64,000 nucleotides of DNA from Xanthomonas sp. AM6 (GCF_025665335.1 NZ_CP106869.1:2444501-2508500), one strand, 5' to 3'; positions 49,421-59,208 are shown, counted from the first letter of the stretch. The notes: generated by a model not told the origin, from the letters alone. Numbers and translations: made by a program.

Positions 49421-52267
49421 TCACTGGCCAGCAAGCACCAGCCGCGGCTGCGTCGCCGGCAGCATGCCGTGACGGGTGCGCAGCCACGCCGCCAGCTCCC
49501 GCGGCGGCAGCGGCCGCGAGTGCAGATAGCCCTGGATCTCGTCGCAGCCCTGCTCGCGCAGCAGCGCTTCTTCCTGCGCCGTCTCCACGCCCTCGGCCAC
49601 CACCTGCATGCCCAGCGCGTGGCCGAGCTGCACGATCGCCTGGGTGACCTTGGCGGTGCCGCTGTCGTGCAGCATGTCCTGCACGAAGCTGCGGTCGATC
49701 TTCAGCCGCTGCACCGGGAAGCGGTTGAGGTAATGCAGGTTGGAGAAGCCGGTGCCGAAGTCGTCCACCGCCAGCAGCACGCCTTCCTGCTCGAACAGTT
49801 CGAAGCAGCGGCGCAGCGATTCGGTGTCGCGGATCAGCGCCGACTCGGTCAGCTCCAGCTCCAGCCGCTTCGGCGACCAGCCGTTGCGCTGGCACAGTTC
49901 GATCACCCGCTCGGCGAAGCCGCGGTCGCGCAGCTGCATCGCCGAGACGTTGACCGATATGCGGTCGAAGCTCAGCCCCGCCGCGTCCCAGGCCGCGGCC
50001 TGGCGGCAGGCCTCGTTGATCACCCAGTCGCCCAGGCGCACGATCTCGCCGCATTCCTCGGCGATGGGAATGAACTCGGCCGGATTGCAGTGGCCATGCC
50101 CGGGGCGGTGCCAGCGCAGCAGCGCCTCCACCGCCGGCGCGCGTTCGCCGGTCGCATGCACCAGCGGCTGGTACACCAGCGAGAACTCCTCGCGGTCCAG
50201 CGCGCCGTGCAGCGCGTGCTCGATCTCCAGGCGCCGCTGCGCGCGCAGCAGCACGTCCTGGCTGTAGTAGTGGCAGGTGTTGCGGCCCGATTCCTTGGCC
50301 GCGTACATCGCCGCATCGGCGGCGCGCAGCAGGCTGTCGAAATCCTGGCGGCCCTCCTCCATCAGGGCGATGCCGATGCTGGCGCCGATCTTGATCACGT
50401 TCTCGCCGTTGTGCAGCGGCTCGGCCAGCGCCGCGATCAGCTTGCGCGCCACGTGCCCGGCGTCGCCCGGCTCGGCCAGGTCGCGCAGCACCACCACGAA
50501 CTCGTCGCCGCTGAAGCGCCCGAACAGGTCGCTGGTGCGCAGCTGCTGGTGCATGCGCGTGGCGGCCAGCTTCAGCAGCGCATCGCCGGTGGCGTGGCCG
50601 AAGGAATCGTTGATGCTCTTGAACCCGTCCAGGTCTACGAACAGCATCGCCAGCGTGCTGCCGCGCTCCACCGCGTCGTGCATCGCCTTCTCGGCCTGCT
50701 CGCGCAGCAGCTGCCGGTTCGGCAGCCCGGTCAGCAGGTCGTAGTGGGCCAGCAGCTCGATGCGCTCGCTGGCCTCGCGTTCGCGGGTGATGTCGCGGAA
50801 CAGCACCACGAAGCGCGGCGGCAGGCCGTCGCGGTCGTCCAGTTCGATCAGCACCTGCACCCAGACGCGGTGCCCGGACGGGCGGTGGAAGCACAGGTCC
50901 AGCTGCTCGGGCAGCCCGCCGTGGACGATCCGCACCAGCGCCGCCTCGAACGCGTCGCGCGAGTCCTGGGTGTACAGCGCCAGCGCCTGGTCCAGGTCGA
51001 TGTTCTCCTTGCGCAGGCCGTGGATGCGGTAGCACTCCTCGGTCCATTGCATGCGCCGGGTGCCGACCTCGATCTCGCAGCCGCCGATCTTGCCCAGCGC
51101 CGAGACGCGGTTGAGCAGTTCGGTGCGCCAGCGGATCAGCGCGTCGGTCTGGCGCTGTTCGGTGATGTTCTGCACCTGGCCGAGCACGCGCTGGATGCCG
51201 CCGTCGGCTTCCAGCTGCGGTTGCGCCCAGACCCGCAGGTGCAGCGGCGCCTCGCTGCCGCGCACCAGCTCGACCTCGAAGTTGGCCTGCTTGCCGTCGC
51301 GCTGCATGCGCCGCCAGATCGCGATCACCTGCGCGGCCGACTCGCGGCTGAGCAGGCGCAGCCAGCCGCGGCTGCTCGGCACCTGGTCCTCGGCCAGCCC
51401 GGTCACGTGCAGGAACTCGCGCGACCACCAGATCCGGTTCTGCAGCGGATCCCACGACCAGCTGCCCATGCGGGTCATGCGCTGCGCCTCGCGCAGCAGG
51501 GTCTGCTGGTCGCGCAGGCGCTGCTCGAGCAGCTTCTGCTCGTGGATGTCGGTATGCGTGCCGACCATGCGCAGCGGGCTGCCGTCGGCGGTGCGGGCGA
51601 CGATGCGGCCGCGGTCCAGGATCCAGCGCCACTGGCCGTCCTGCTGGCGCAGCCGGAACTCGCAGACGTAGGTCGGGGTGCGGCCTTCGAAATGGGCGCG
51701 GATCGCCTCGCGCAGGCGTGCCTGGTCCTCGCTGTGCACCAGCGGCAGCAGCGTGTTGAGCCCGTAGTCCGGCGCCTCGCCGCTGTAGCCTAGCATCTGC
51801 TTCCAGCGCTCGGAACGGAAGATCGTGTCGCTGGGGATGTCCCAGTCCCACAGGCCGTGTTCGGCGCTGTCCAGGGCGATTTCCCAGCGCGTGGCGCCGT
51901 TGCCGTCGACCGGCTCGGGCACGCTCAGGGTATAGGCCAGCAGCGCGCCGGCATCGTCGCGGACCGCGCGCAGCCAGCCGTCCAGGCGCCGCCCCGCGGT
52001 GCCGGGCAAGGCGCAGGCGAGCATGCCCTCGCCGTCCAGCAGGCGTTCGCGTACGTCGCGCATCAGCTCGGCATAGGCCTCCACGGTGCGCGGCAGCTCC
52101 AGCGCCTGCGCGGCCCGGTTCGCGGCCAGCGGCCGCCCTTCGGCGTCCAACAGGACCACAGCCGAGGTGAGCGGATGCTGCAGCAAGCTTGCGATGACGC
52201 CTTGATCCACGCCGAGGTGCTCCGTTTCTACCGCGCTGAGGCCGGCGGACGAAGGAGATAACGGCAC
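49421..52267 (-). CDS. PAS-GGDEF-EAL cyclic-di-GMP turnover protein
   Basis: A 948-residue cytoplasmic protein. A short PAS-like N-terminus and three PAS domains (about 125-245, 255-370, 380-495) precede GGDEF and EAL domains. The GGDEF motif reads SGDEF at 586-590 with an intact inhibitory RTSD site at 577-580. EAL at 714-716 and the later TES, DDFGTG, LKIDRSF and EGVET motifs are kept. Both a diguanylate cyclase and a phosphodiesterase activity are possible. It is divergent from the kinase gene at 52407. Confidence 0.95.
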   Translation of the reverse strand: MPLSPSSAGLSAVETEHLGVDQGVIASLLQHPLTSAVVLLDAEGRPLAANRAAQALELPRTVEAYAELMRDVRERLLDGEGMLACALPGTAGRRLDGWLRAVRDDAGALLAYTLSVPEPVDGNGATRWEIALDSAEHGLWDWDIPSDTIFRSERWKQMLGYSGEAPDYGLNTLLPLVHSEDQARLREAIRAHFEGRTPTYVCEFRLRQQDGQWRWILDRGRIVARTADGSPLRMVGTHTDIHEQKLLEQRLRDQQTLLREAQRMTRMGSWSWDPLQNRIWWSREFLHVTGLAEDQVPSSRGWLRLLSRESAAQVIAIWRRMQRDGKQANFEVELVRGSEAPLHLRVWAQPQLEADGGIQRVLGQVQNITEQRQTDALIRWRTELLNRVSALGKIGGCEIEVGTRRMQWTEECYRIHGLRKENIDLDQALALYTQDSRDAFEAALVRIVHGGLPEQLDLCFHRPSGHRVWVQVLIELDDRDGLPPRFVVLFRDITREREASERIELLAHYDLLTGLPNRQLLREQAEKAMHDAVERGSTLAMLFVDLDGFKSINDSFGHATGDALLKLAATRMHQQLRTSDLFGRFSGDEFVVVLRDLAEPGDAGHVARKLIAALAEPLHNGENVIKIGASIGIALMEEGRQDFDSLLRAADAAMYAAKESGRNTCHYYSQDVLLRAQRRLEIEHALHGALDREEFSLVYQPLVHATGERAPAVEALLRWHRPGHGHCNPAEFIPIAEECGEIVRLGDWVINEACRQAAAWDAAGLSFDRISVNVSAMQLRDRGFAERVIELCQRNGWSPKRLELELTESALIRDTESLRRCFELFEQEGVLLAVDDFGTGFSNLHYLNRFPVQRLKIDRSFVQDMLHDSGTAKVTQAIVQLGHALGMQVVAEGVETAQEEALLREQGCDEIQGYLHSRPLPPRELAAWLRTRHGMLPATQPRLVLAGQ

Positions 52268-52406
52268 CCGCCGCCATTAATTGAGCGCGCGGCCGGCCGC
52301 ATGCCGCCGCGCCGGGCCCGCCAGGCCGCCCGCCTTGGTGGGCCGCGGTGACCGCTTGCCGCTAAGATGGCGGCGGACAACTACCGCCGCACCAGGCTGT
52401 CGGGGC

Positions 52407-54506
52407 ATGCAACCACAATTCGATCTCCCCCCGACCCATCCGTCGTCGGACCTGCGCCTGGCGCAGCGCCTGGACCGCGGCATCTGGCGGACCGCGCTGC
52501 TGTACCTGCTGCTGGGCCTTGGCTGGTCGCTGGGCAGCGACCTGCTGCTGGCCAGGTTCGTGGACGACCCGCGCACGCTGGCCGTGCTGAACCTGGCCAA
52601 CGACGCCGTCTTCCTGCTGTTGACCGCCATCGCCCTGTACTTCCTGCTGCGTCCCCTGGTGCGCGGGGCGATGCAGGTGCACGCGCGGCTGGCGCTGTCG
52701 GAGGCCGGCTACCGGCAGATGTTCCAGGCCAATCCCAGCCCGATGCTGGTCTACGACCTGGAAACGCTGCGGGTGATCGACGTCAATCCGGCCGCGATCG
52801 CCTTCTTCGGCTGGCCGCACGACGCCTTCGTCGGCCTGGAGCTGGAGCGGCTGTGGCCGCCGGGCGCGTCGGCGCGCATGCGCGAGGTGATCCGGAGCAT
52901 CCGCGACACGCCGTCCAAGGTCTGCGTGGTGGCCGAGCCGCTGCGCCTGCGCGACGGCAGCCAGCGCATGGTCGAGTCGCGCAGCACCGGCCTGGACTAC
53001 CAGGGCCGCGACGCGCGGCTGGTGGTGATCAGCGACCGCAGCGCCGAGCACGAGGCGCAGCAGCGCCGCGACCAGGCCCTGCAGCGGCTGGAGGAGGCGC
53101 AGGCGATCGCCCGCCTCGGCTCCTGGCAACTGGACCCGTGCAGCGGGCTGGGCCGCTATTCGGACCAGGTCTACCGGATGCTCGGCCGGCGCGTGCCGGA
53201 GGAGCCGCGCGCGCATCGCCTGGAAGAGCTGCTGATTCCGGCCGACCTGGCCTCGCAGGCGCGCATCCAGCGCATGCTCGAAGAAATGTGCGGCGCGGCG
53301 CCGGTGCAGCTGGACATGCTGCTGCCGGTGCTGGCCGCCGACGGCCAGGCGCGCATGCTGCACCTGCGCGCCGAAACCGCCTGCGACGACGCCGGCGCGG
53401 CCTGCGTGCGCGGCACCCTGCAGGACGTGACCGAGCACGAGCGCTCGCGGCGCCTGCTGCACGAGCGCGAGGAACAGTTCCGCGAACTGGTGCGGGTGCT
53501 GCCCGACGGGGTCGCGATCCTGCACCAGGAGCACGTGCTGTACGCCAACGCGGCCTGCGCCGGGCAGTTCGGCTACGAGGGCGAGAACCTGCTCGGCGAA
53601 CCGCTGCAGGGGCTGGTCCATCCCGGCGACCTGCAGCAGGTGCGCGAGCAGATGCGCGATGCCGGCGACAAGGGCGAACGCGGCGCGGCGGCGCGCATGC
53701 GGCGCCGCGACGGCTCGCTGTTCCATGCCGGGCTGTCGTTCGGCAACGTGCGCTACAGCGGCCGCGACTGCAAGCTGCTGATCGTGCGCGATCTCAGCGA
53801 GCCCGAGCGCATGCGCGACGCGCTGGCGCTGAGCAACCGCGAACTGCAGGCGATGGCGCGGCGGCTGTTCTCGCTGCAGGAGGACGAGCGCCGGGCGATC
53901 TCGCGCGACCTGCACGACGACATCGGCCAGGCGATCACCGCGATGAAGCTGTCCGCGCACGCGGCGCTGGACGAAGCCGACGCCGAGCGCCGCCGCGAGG
54001 ACCTCAACGAGATCGTGCAGCTGGCCGACAGCAGCATCACCAAGCTGCGCAACCTGTCCACCCTGCTGCGCCCGCCGCAGCTGGACGCGCTCGGGCTGGA
54101 GGCGGCGCTGCGCTGGCAGGCCGGCATGCTGTTCCGCGCCTCGCCGGTGCGCCTGCAGCTGGACATCGCCGCCCTGCCCGCGCGGCCCAGCGGCGAGGTC
54201 GAGCAGGCCTGTTTCCGCATCGCCCAGGAGAGCCTGACCAACGTGCTGCGCCACGCCTGCGCCGGCGAGGTGCGCATGGCGCTGAGCGACGAACAGCACC
54301 GTCAGCTGCGCCTGGAGGTGGTCGACGACGGCGACGGCTTCGATCCGGCCGGGCCGCGCGGGCTGGGCCTGATCGTGATGCGCGAGCGCGCGCAGAGCGC
54401 AGGCGGTACCCTGCAGATCGATACCGCGCCCGGCGCCGGCACGCGGGTGACCCTGTGCCTGCCCTACGCCACGGCGGCGACGCCGGCGCACCCACCTGGA
54501 CCCTGA
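52407..54506 (+). CDS. PAS-HisKA_3 sensor histidine kinase
   Basis: A 699-residue kinase. Two N-terminal TM helices (about 30-52 and 65-90) are followed by three PAS domains (about 95-210, 225-345, 355-470), a NarX/UhpB-type dimerisation domain with His in ISRDLHDDIGQAI, and HATPase motifs (EVVDDGDGFD, GLGLIVMRERA). Kinases of this type normally serve LuxR-type regulators, but none is adjacent. The next gene, starting 4 nt later, encodes a REC-bearing GGDEF-EAL protein, a plausible partner. Confidence 0.92.
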   Translation: MQPQFDLPPTHPSSDLRLAQRLDRGIWRTALLYLLLGLGWSLGSDLLLARFVDDPRTLAVLNLANDAVFLLLTAIALYFLLRPLVRGAMQVHARLALSEAGYRQMFQANPSPMLVYDLETLRVIDVNPAAIAFFGWPHDAFVGLELERLWPPGASARMREVIRSIRDTPSKVCVVAEPLRLRDGSQRMVESRSTGLDYQGRDARLVVISDRSAEHEAQQRRDQALQRLEEAQAIARLGSWQLDPCSGLGRYSDQVYRMLGRRVPEEPRAHRLEELLIPADLASQARIQRMLEEMCGAAPVQLDMLLPVLAADGQARMLHLRAETACDDAGAACVRGTLQDVTEHERSRRLLHEREEQFRELVRVLPDGVAILHQEHVLYANAACAGQFGYEGENLLGEPLQGLVHPGDLQQVREQMRDAGDKGERGAAARMRRRDGSLFHAGLSFGNVRYSGRDCKLLIVRDLSEPERMRDALALSNRELQAMARRLFSLQEDERRAISRDLHDDIGQAITAMKLSAHAALDEADAERRREDLNEIVQLADSSITKLRNLSTLLRPPQLDALGLEAALRWQAGMLFRASPVRLQLDIAALPARPSGEVEQACFRIAQESLTNVLRHACAGEVRMALSDEQHRQLRLEVVDDGDGFDPAGPRGLGLIVMRERAQSAGGTLQIDTAPGAGTRVTLCLPYATAATPAHPPGP

Positions 54507-54510
54507 GACG

Positions 54511-56235
54511 ATGTGGAATCCCGCTGTCCCCGTGCCGCCAGACGACGAACTGCCGTCGCGCCTGGGCGCCGGCCATCCGGCGCTGACCGGCATGATCGGC
54601 GAGGCGCTGGCCGGCGGGCCGGGGGTGATGCTGCTGCACATCGACATCGACCACTTCGCCTCGATCAACGAGAACATGAGCGCGGAAGTGGGCGACCACG
54701 CGCTGGCGCTGCTGGCGCACCGGCTGCAGGCGCACCTGCGCGGGCGCGGCCTGCTGTGGCGGCACGGCAGCGACGAGCTGGTCATGGCGGTGCCGCGCAC
54801 CGCCGACGTGCCGCCGCCGGAGGCCTTCGCCGAGGAGATCCGGCAGCAGATCGAACTGCCGCTGTCGGTGCTGCCGTACACCTTGTTCATGACCGGCAAG
54901 ATCGGCGTGAGCCTGTGCCCGGAGCATTCCACGCGGCTGTCCACCCTGCTCGACTACGCCGAGGACGCGGTCTACCAGGCCGCGCGCGAGGGCGGCAACC
55001 TGGTGCGCCTGTACGCGGCCGACGGCCCGCCCAGCGCGCACAGCGAGAGCATCATCTCGCGGCAGATCGTCGATGCGATCCCCAACGGCGAGCTGCGCCT
55101 GCGCTACCAGCCGATGGTCAGCGCCCGCGACGGCCGCGTGGTGGGCATGGAATCGCTGCTGCGCTGGCAGTCGCCGACGCTGGGCATCCTGGTGCCGGAG
55201 CGGTTCATGCGCACCGCCGAGCGGCTGGGCGTGATCGTGCAGATCGGCACCTGGGTGATGGAGGGCGCGCTGCGCCAGGCGCGGCTGTGGCGCGACCAGG
55301 GCTTCGACGACTTCACCATCGCGGTCAACGTCTCCACCCTGCAGCTGCTGCGCCCGACCTTCTTCAACGAAGTGATGTCCGCGCTGCAGGCGGCCGGCGT
55401 GCCGCCGCAGATGATGGTGCTGGAGATCAACGAAAGCGCACTGACCAACAACGTCAACTTCGTCCACGAGACCCTGGCCAACCTGTGCCGCGAAGGCATC
55501 AGCCTGAGCCTGGACAACTTCGGCACCGGCGATTCCAGCCTCAGCGCGCTGGTGCGCTACCCGGTGGACAAGCTGAAGATCGACCGCAGCTTCATCAAGA
55601 GCGCGCCGGCCGGCAACCGCGAGGCGGCGATCGCCCGCGCCATCATCGCCATGGGCCACCAGCTGGGCATGGTGGTGATCGCCAACGGCGTGGAATCGCA
55701 GGCGCAGCTGGGCTTCCTGCGCCGCAACGACTGCGACATCTTCCAGGGCTACCTGTTCGGCGAGCCGATGTCGGCCGAGGCCGCCGGCATGGCGCTGCGG
55801 CGGCGCTACCTGCGCCCGGAATCGTTCACCGAGACCCGCCCGGACCGCACCCTGCTGCTGCTCGACGACGAGGAGAACGTGCTGCGCTCGCTGGTGCGCC
55901 TGTTCCGCCGCGACAACTACCGGATCCTGGCCGCCGGCAACGTGCGCGACGCCTTCGACCTGCTCGCCACCAACGACGTGCAGGTGATCCTGTCCGACCA
56001 GCGCATGTCCGACATGAGCGGCACCGAGTTCCTGGGCCGGGTGAAGATGCTCTACCCCGACACCATCCGCCTGGTGCTGTCCGGCTACACCGACCTGGCC
56101 ACGGTCACCGACGCGATCAACCGCGGCGCGATCTACCGCTTCCTGACCAAGCCCTGGAACGACGACGAACTGCGCGAACACATCCGCCAGGCGTTCCGCA
56201 CGCACGACGAACAGCGGCGCGATGCGGGGCCCTGA
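54511..56235 (+). CDS. Degenerate GGDEF-EAL protein with C-terminal receiver domain
   Basis: A 574-residue protein. GGDEF (about 30-165) is degraded to HGSDEL at 85-90. EAL (about 180-425) has ESL with Glu214 but Asn at 336 in place of the second Asp of DDFGTG, and Asn392 where EGVE has Glu. Both lost residues coordinate metal, so the phosphodiesterase should be inactive, though c-di-GMP binding could remain. The C-terminal receiver (about 445-570) has Asp452/453, Asp496, Ser524 and Lys547. Overlap-like spacing (4 nt) to the kinase gene suggests one operon. Confidence 0.92.
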   Translation: MWNPAVPVPPDDELPSRLGAGHPALTGMIGEALAGGPGVMLLHIDIDHFASINENMSAEVGDHALALLAHRLQAHLRGRGLLWRHGSDELVMAVPRTADVPPPEAFAEEIRQQIELPLSVLPYTLFMTGKIGVSLCPEHSTRLSTLLDYAEDAVYQAAREGGNLVRLYAADGPPSAHSESIISRQIVDAIPNGELRLRYQPMVSARDGRVVGMESLLRWQSPTLGILVPERFMRTAERLGVIVQIGTWVMEGALRQARLWRDQGFDDFTIAVNVSTLQLLRPTFFNEVMSALQAAGVPPQMMVLEINESALTNNVNFVHETLANLCREGISLSLDNFGTGDSSLSALVRYPVDKLKIDRSFIKSAPAGNREAAIARAIIAMGHQLGMVVIANGVESQAQLGFLRRNDCDIFQGYLFGEPMSAEAAGMALRRRYLRPESFTETRPDRTLLLLDDEENVLRSLVRLFRRDNYRILAAGNVRDAFDLLATNDVQVILSDQRMSDMSGTEFLGRVKMLYPDTIRLVLSGYTDLATVTDAINRGAIYRFLTKPWNDDELREHIRQAFRTHDEQRRDAGP

Positions 56236-56482
56236 GGGGCTGGGATTCGGGATTCGGGATTGGGGATTGGCAAGAGCCGCAATGCCGGCTTTTCATTGAC
56301 GCGCATGGGAATGGAACAACAAGCGCAGAACCGCGCTTCGAATCCCTGAGGGGCCGCGATTGGGGATTGGGGATTCGGGATTGGCAAACCGCAATGCCGG
56401 CTTTTCATTGATGTGCGCAGCGACGGAACAGCCCCGCGCAAAACCGCTCTTGCCAATCCCCAATCCCCAATCCCCAATCCCA
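56231..56482. repeat. Tandem and inverted repeats between convergent genes
   Basis: CCTGAGGGGC starts two diverged ~113-bp tandem units (56231 and 56344), each with GGGATT(G/C)GG heptamer-like runs and GCAATGCCGGCTTTTCATTG. A run of CAATCCC in the opposite sense ends at 56481. It is non-coding and typical of Xanthomonas intergenic repeats, and the inverted runs could terminate transcripts. Confidence 0.75.
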
Positions 56483-56483
56483 G

Positions 56484-57713
56484 CTACTTCGGCTGCCGCA
56501 CCGGAATCACGATCCGGAAGCTGGAGCCTTCGCCGACGGTGCTGGTCACGTCGATGCGGCCGTGGTGCTTGTTGATGATGCCGTAGGAGATCGACAGGCC
56601 CAGGCCGGTGCCGCTGCCGACCGGCTTGGTGGTGAAGAACGGGTCGAAGATGCGCTGCAGCAGGTCCGCCGGAATGCCGGCGCCGGAGTCCCTGAACTCG
56701 ATCCACACCTCCTCGCCGTCCTGGCCGGTGCTGACCGCGATGGTGCCGCGCTCGCCGATCGCCTGGCCGGCGTTGAGCAGCAGGTTCATGTACACCTGGT
56801 TGAGCTCGGACGGCAGGCACTCGACCAGCGGCAGGTTGCCGTAGTGGCGGTCCAGGGTGACCTTGTACTTGAGCTCGTTCCAGATGATGTTGATCGTGGA
56901 TTCGAGCCCGGCATGCAGGTCCACCAGCTTCCACGATTCCTCGCGGCCGGAGTACGAGAAATCCTTGAGGTCGCGCACGATGCGCGTCACCCGCTCGATG
57001 CCCTCGCGCGACTCGGCCATCAGCTGCGGCAGGTCGCGGCTGATGAAGTCGATGTCGAAGCGGGTGCGGATGTCGTCGATCTCCGGGATCAGCGCCTTGG
57101 GATCGGGTGCACGCAAGGCGCGCTCGTAGGCCTCGATCAGGGTGAACAGGCTGCGCAGGTACTCCTGCAGGCTGCCCAGGTTGGAATGCACGTAGCCGAT
57201 CGGGTTGTTGATCTCGTGGGCGACGCCGGCGGCGAGCTGGCCGATGGAGGCCATCTTCTCCGACTGCAGCAGCTTTTCCTGCGCGCCGTTGAGGCGCAGG
57301 TAGGCCTGGCGCAGTTCGGCGTGGCGCTGCTGCAGTTCCTGCTCGTAGTCCTGCTGGCCTTCGATGCCCTGGATCAGCGCCAGGTAGTGGCCGTCGTCGC
57401 CGTCGGCATGGAAATACAGGTGCGCCAGCACCACGTGCTCTTCGGTCGGCAGGCTGCCGCTCCAGCGGCCGCTGCTGCGCGCCTGCGAGCGCGCATCGTC
57501 GGGCAGCCACTGCGCCAGGCGTTCGCCCAGCGCGCGGTCGTCGACGGTTTCGGCATTGCACAGGTGGCCGCGCGCGGCGCGGTTGGCCAGCAGCAGGCGG
57601 CCGTCGGCGCGGAACAGCACCAGGCCTTCGTCGATCAGCTCGCTCAGCGCGAGCAGGCTCTTGCGCGAAGGCAACGGCACCGCATCGGTGTAATCGGGGT
57701 CGGCGAGATTCAC
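56484..57713 (-). CDS. Soluble sensor histidine kinase with PAS-like N-terminus
   Basis: A 409-residue kinase without TM segments. A PAS-like region (about 20-115) and a coiled coil (QDYEQELQQRHAELRQAYLR) precede the dimerisation domain with His in AAGVAHEINNPIGYV. HATPase has NLLLNAGQAI, DSGAGIPADLLQRIFDPFFT and GTGLGLSISYGI. It converges on the GGDEF-EAL-REC gene, and kinases of this type commonly accompany REC-EAL/HD proteins in this family. No regulator gene lies on its own strand. Confidence 0.92.
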   Translation of the reverse strand: MNLADPDYTDAVPLPSRKSLLALSELIDEGLVLFRADGRLLLANRAARGHLCNAETVDDRALGERLAQWLPDDARSQARSSGRWSGSLPTEEHVVLAHLYFHADGDDGHYLALIQGIEGQQDYEQELQQRHAELRQAYLRLNGAQEKLLQSEKMASIGQLAAGVAHEINNPIGYVHSNLGSLQEYLRSLFTLIEAYERALRAPDPKALIPEIDDIRTRFDIDFISRDLPQLMAESREGIERVTRIVRDLKDFSYSGREESWKLVDLHAGLESTINIIWNELKYKVTLDRHYGNLPLVECLPSELNQVYMNLLLNAGQAIGERGTIAVSTGQDGEEVWIEFRDSGAGIPADLLQRIFDPFFTTKPVGSGTGLGLSISYGIINKHHGRIDVTSTVGEGSSFRIVIPVRQPK

Positions 57714-57802
57714 GAAAGGCGACGGGTAACGAGCGGACGCACAATATACGCCGATGCCATCGTCGGATGCGCGGCGCCGGCCCTGCGGCCGGCGTGGGTG
57801 GC

Positions 57803-58147
57803 TCAGGCGATCGCCAGGTGCCGGCTGGTGCGCAAGGTGCTGGACTGGCCGTTGGCATCGTAGGACGAGGCGCTCTCGCTCCGTCCCAGGTGACGCAATG
57901 CCCAGTTCACCTCGCGCCGCCGCCGCGACAGCAGCGCGCCGTTGGCGCGGTTGGCGTCGGCCAGTTCGCGCAACAGCGATTCGGCCTCGGCGCCGGCCGG
58001 CACGTCGGCCTCCAGCGCGCGCAACGCGGCCAGCTTGTCGCTGGTCGCCCGCATCAGCGCTTCCACGTTGTGATCCAACAGGGCCTGCCGTTCGCCGGCG
58101 AGCGCGTCGCTGAGCTGTTGCAAGGGGTTGGTCACGGAAGTGTTCAT
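57803..58147 (-). CDS. flgN: Flagellar export chaperone FlgN
   Basis: A 114-residue FlgN-family chaperone for hook-associated proteins FlgK and FlgL. The all-helical sequence begins NPLQQLSDALAGERQALLDH. It follows flgM with a 4-nt overlap, so the two are coupled. Confidence 0.9.
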   Translation of the reverse strand: MNTSVTNPLQQLSDALAGERQALLDHNVEALMRATSDKLAALRALEADVPAGAEAESLLRELADANRANGALLSRRRREVNWALRHLGRSESASSYDANGQSSTLRTSRHLAIA

Positions 58148-58461
58148 GCGCTGAGCTGTTGGTCCAGATCGAGCATACGATTGGCGATGACGTCGGGATT
58201 GATCTTGTAGCTGCCGTTCTGCAACGCGTTGCGCACCGACTCCACGCGGTTGCTGTCCACCGCCGGCGCGGTCGACAGCTCGCGCTGCAGGGTCTGCAGG
58301 CCGGACGCCTCGCCGGTCAGGCGCAGGCTGTCGGCCGCGGCCGTGGCGTCCACCGCGCGCGCCTGGCCGTCCTCGGACGCGCCGGAGGCGGCCTTGGTGC
58401 TGACGGACGTGGTGCGGAGCGCGGCCTGGCTGGGCAGGCTCCCCTCGATTTTCTGACTCAT
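58144..58461 (-). CDS. flgM: Anti-sigma-28 factor FlgM
   Basis: A 105-residue FlgM that holds FliA until it is exported through the hook. The C-terminal sigma-binding region (VDSNRVESVRNALQNGSYKI, then PDVIANRMLDL) is typical, and the N-terminal half is disordered. It is preceded by a close sigma-28 promoter match, giving the usual feedback loop, and overlaps flgN by 4 nt. Confidence 0.95.
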   Translation of the reverse strand: MSQKIEGSLPSQAALRTTSVSTKAASGASEDGQARAVDATAAADSLRLTGEASGLQTLQRELSTAPAVDSNRVESVRNALQNGSYKINPDVIANRMLDLDQQLSA

Positions 58462-58490
58462 GGCGAGATCCTGTTACGGGTTCGGTGTAG

Positions 58491-58517
58491 GTAACGGCGT
58501 TACCCCACGGAACTTTA
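58491..58517 (-). promoter_or_regulatory. Sigma-28 (FliA) promoter of flgM
   Basis: On the minus strand TAAAGTTC, 11 bp, GCCGTTAC closely match TAAAGTTT-N11-GCCGATAA. It lies 30 bp before flgM. Confidence 0.8.
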
Positions 58518-58526
58518 GTCCGGATC

Positions 58527-59177
58527 TCAACGCGTCACAAAAACGTCGCCATTTTGTGACACAGTTCCCTGAACGACGCGGCGTGACGACAGGTTCTCGA
58601 CGGTCACCCGCTCGTTCTCGCCCCCGTCGCTGAGCGCGCGGCCAGCCATGCGTACCTCCAGCGACCCGTTGCGCGCCACCAGCGCCACCGTGTCGCCGCG
58701 CCGCACCAGCCGCTGCGCGACCAGATCGTTGGCCGACAGCAGCGTGCCGGCCGGCAGCGTGCGCCGCACCACCCGGCCGACCGCCATCGCCGGATCGGTC
58801 ATCGCCGCACCGACGATCCGCGCCACGTCGCGCTTCTCCGACACCATATCGGCGGCACCGACGGTCTCTCCAGCGGCCAGGCCGCGGCTCAGCACCAGCA
58901 CGTCCTGCAGGCGCCGCACCTTGACCGGCACGAACAGGCGCCAGCCGGCCTCGCGCGGGCAGCTCACCTCCACCGTGGTGGTGCCGGTCGGCTGCGCCTG
59001 CAGCGGCACCGGGCACAGCGGCACCCGCACCGACGGATCCAGGGTCGCCTCGGCCGTGGCGTCGGGCCCCAGCGTGGACAGCGCCGCGGCGCGGATCGAG
59101 TCGACCGGTTGGAATTCCGCGGCCCAGGCCGGCAATGCCGCCAGCAGGACCACTAACAGGATCAGGCGCATGGCCAT
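58527..59177 (-). CDS. flgA: Flagellar basal-body P-ring assembly chaperone FlgA
   Basis: A 216-residue periplasmic protein. Signal peptide (LILLVVLLAALPAWAAE), then an SAF-like domain (LSRGLAAGETVGAADM, RRTLPAGTLLSANDLV, VRRGDTVALVAR) that assists FlgI P-ring assembly. ATG 59177 or the ATG two codons later can serve as start. A sigma-54 element lies about 30 bp upstream. It is followed by flgM on the same strand, which has its own promoter. Confidence 0.94.
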   Translation of the reverse strand: MAMRLILLVVLLAALPAWAAEFQPVDSIRAAALSTLGPDATAEATLDPSVRVPLCPVPLQAQPTGTTTVEVSCPREAGWRLFVPVKVRRLQDVLVLSRGLAAGETVGAADMVSEKRDVARIVGAAMTDPAMAVGRVVRRTLPAGTLLSANDLVAQRLVRRGDTVALVARNGSLEVRMAGRALSDGGENERVTVENLSSRRVVQGTVSQNGDVFVTR

Positions 59178-59208
59178 CTCGCTAAAGGGATGAGTCGCCA
59201 GACCTCCT

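Noticed and set aside
58536-58562. Inverted repeat GTCACAAAA/TTTTGTGAC
   Set aside because: It lies inside the last codons of flgA and has no T-tail; treated as coding coincidence.
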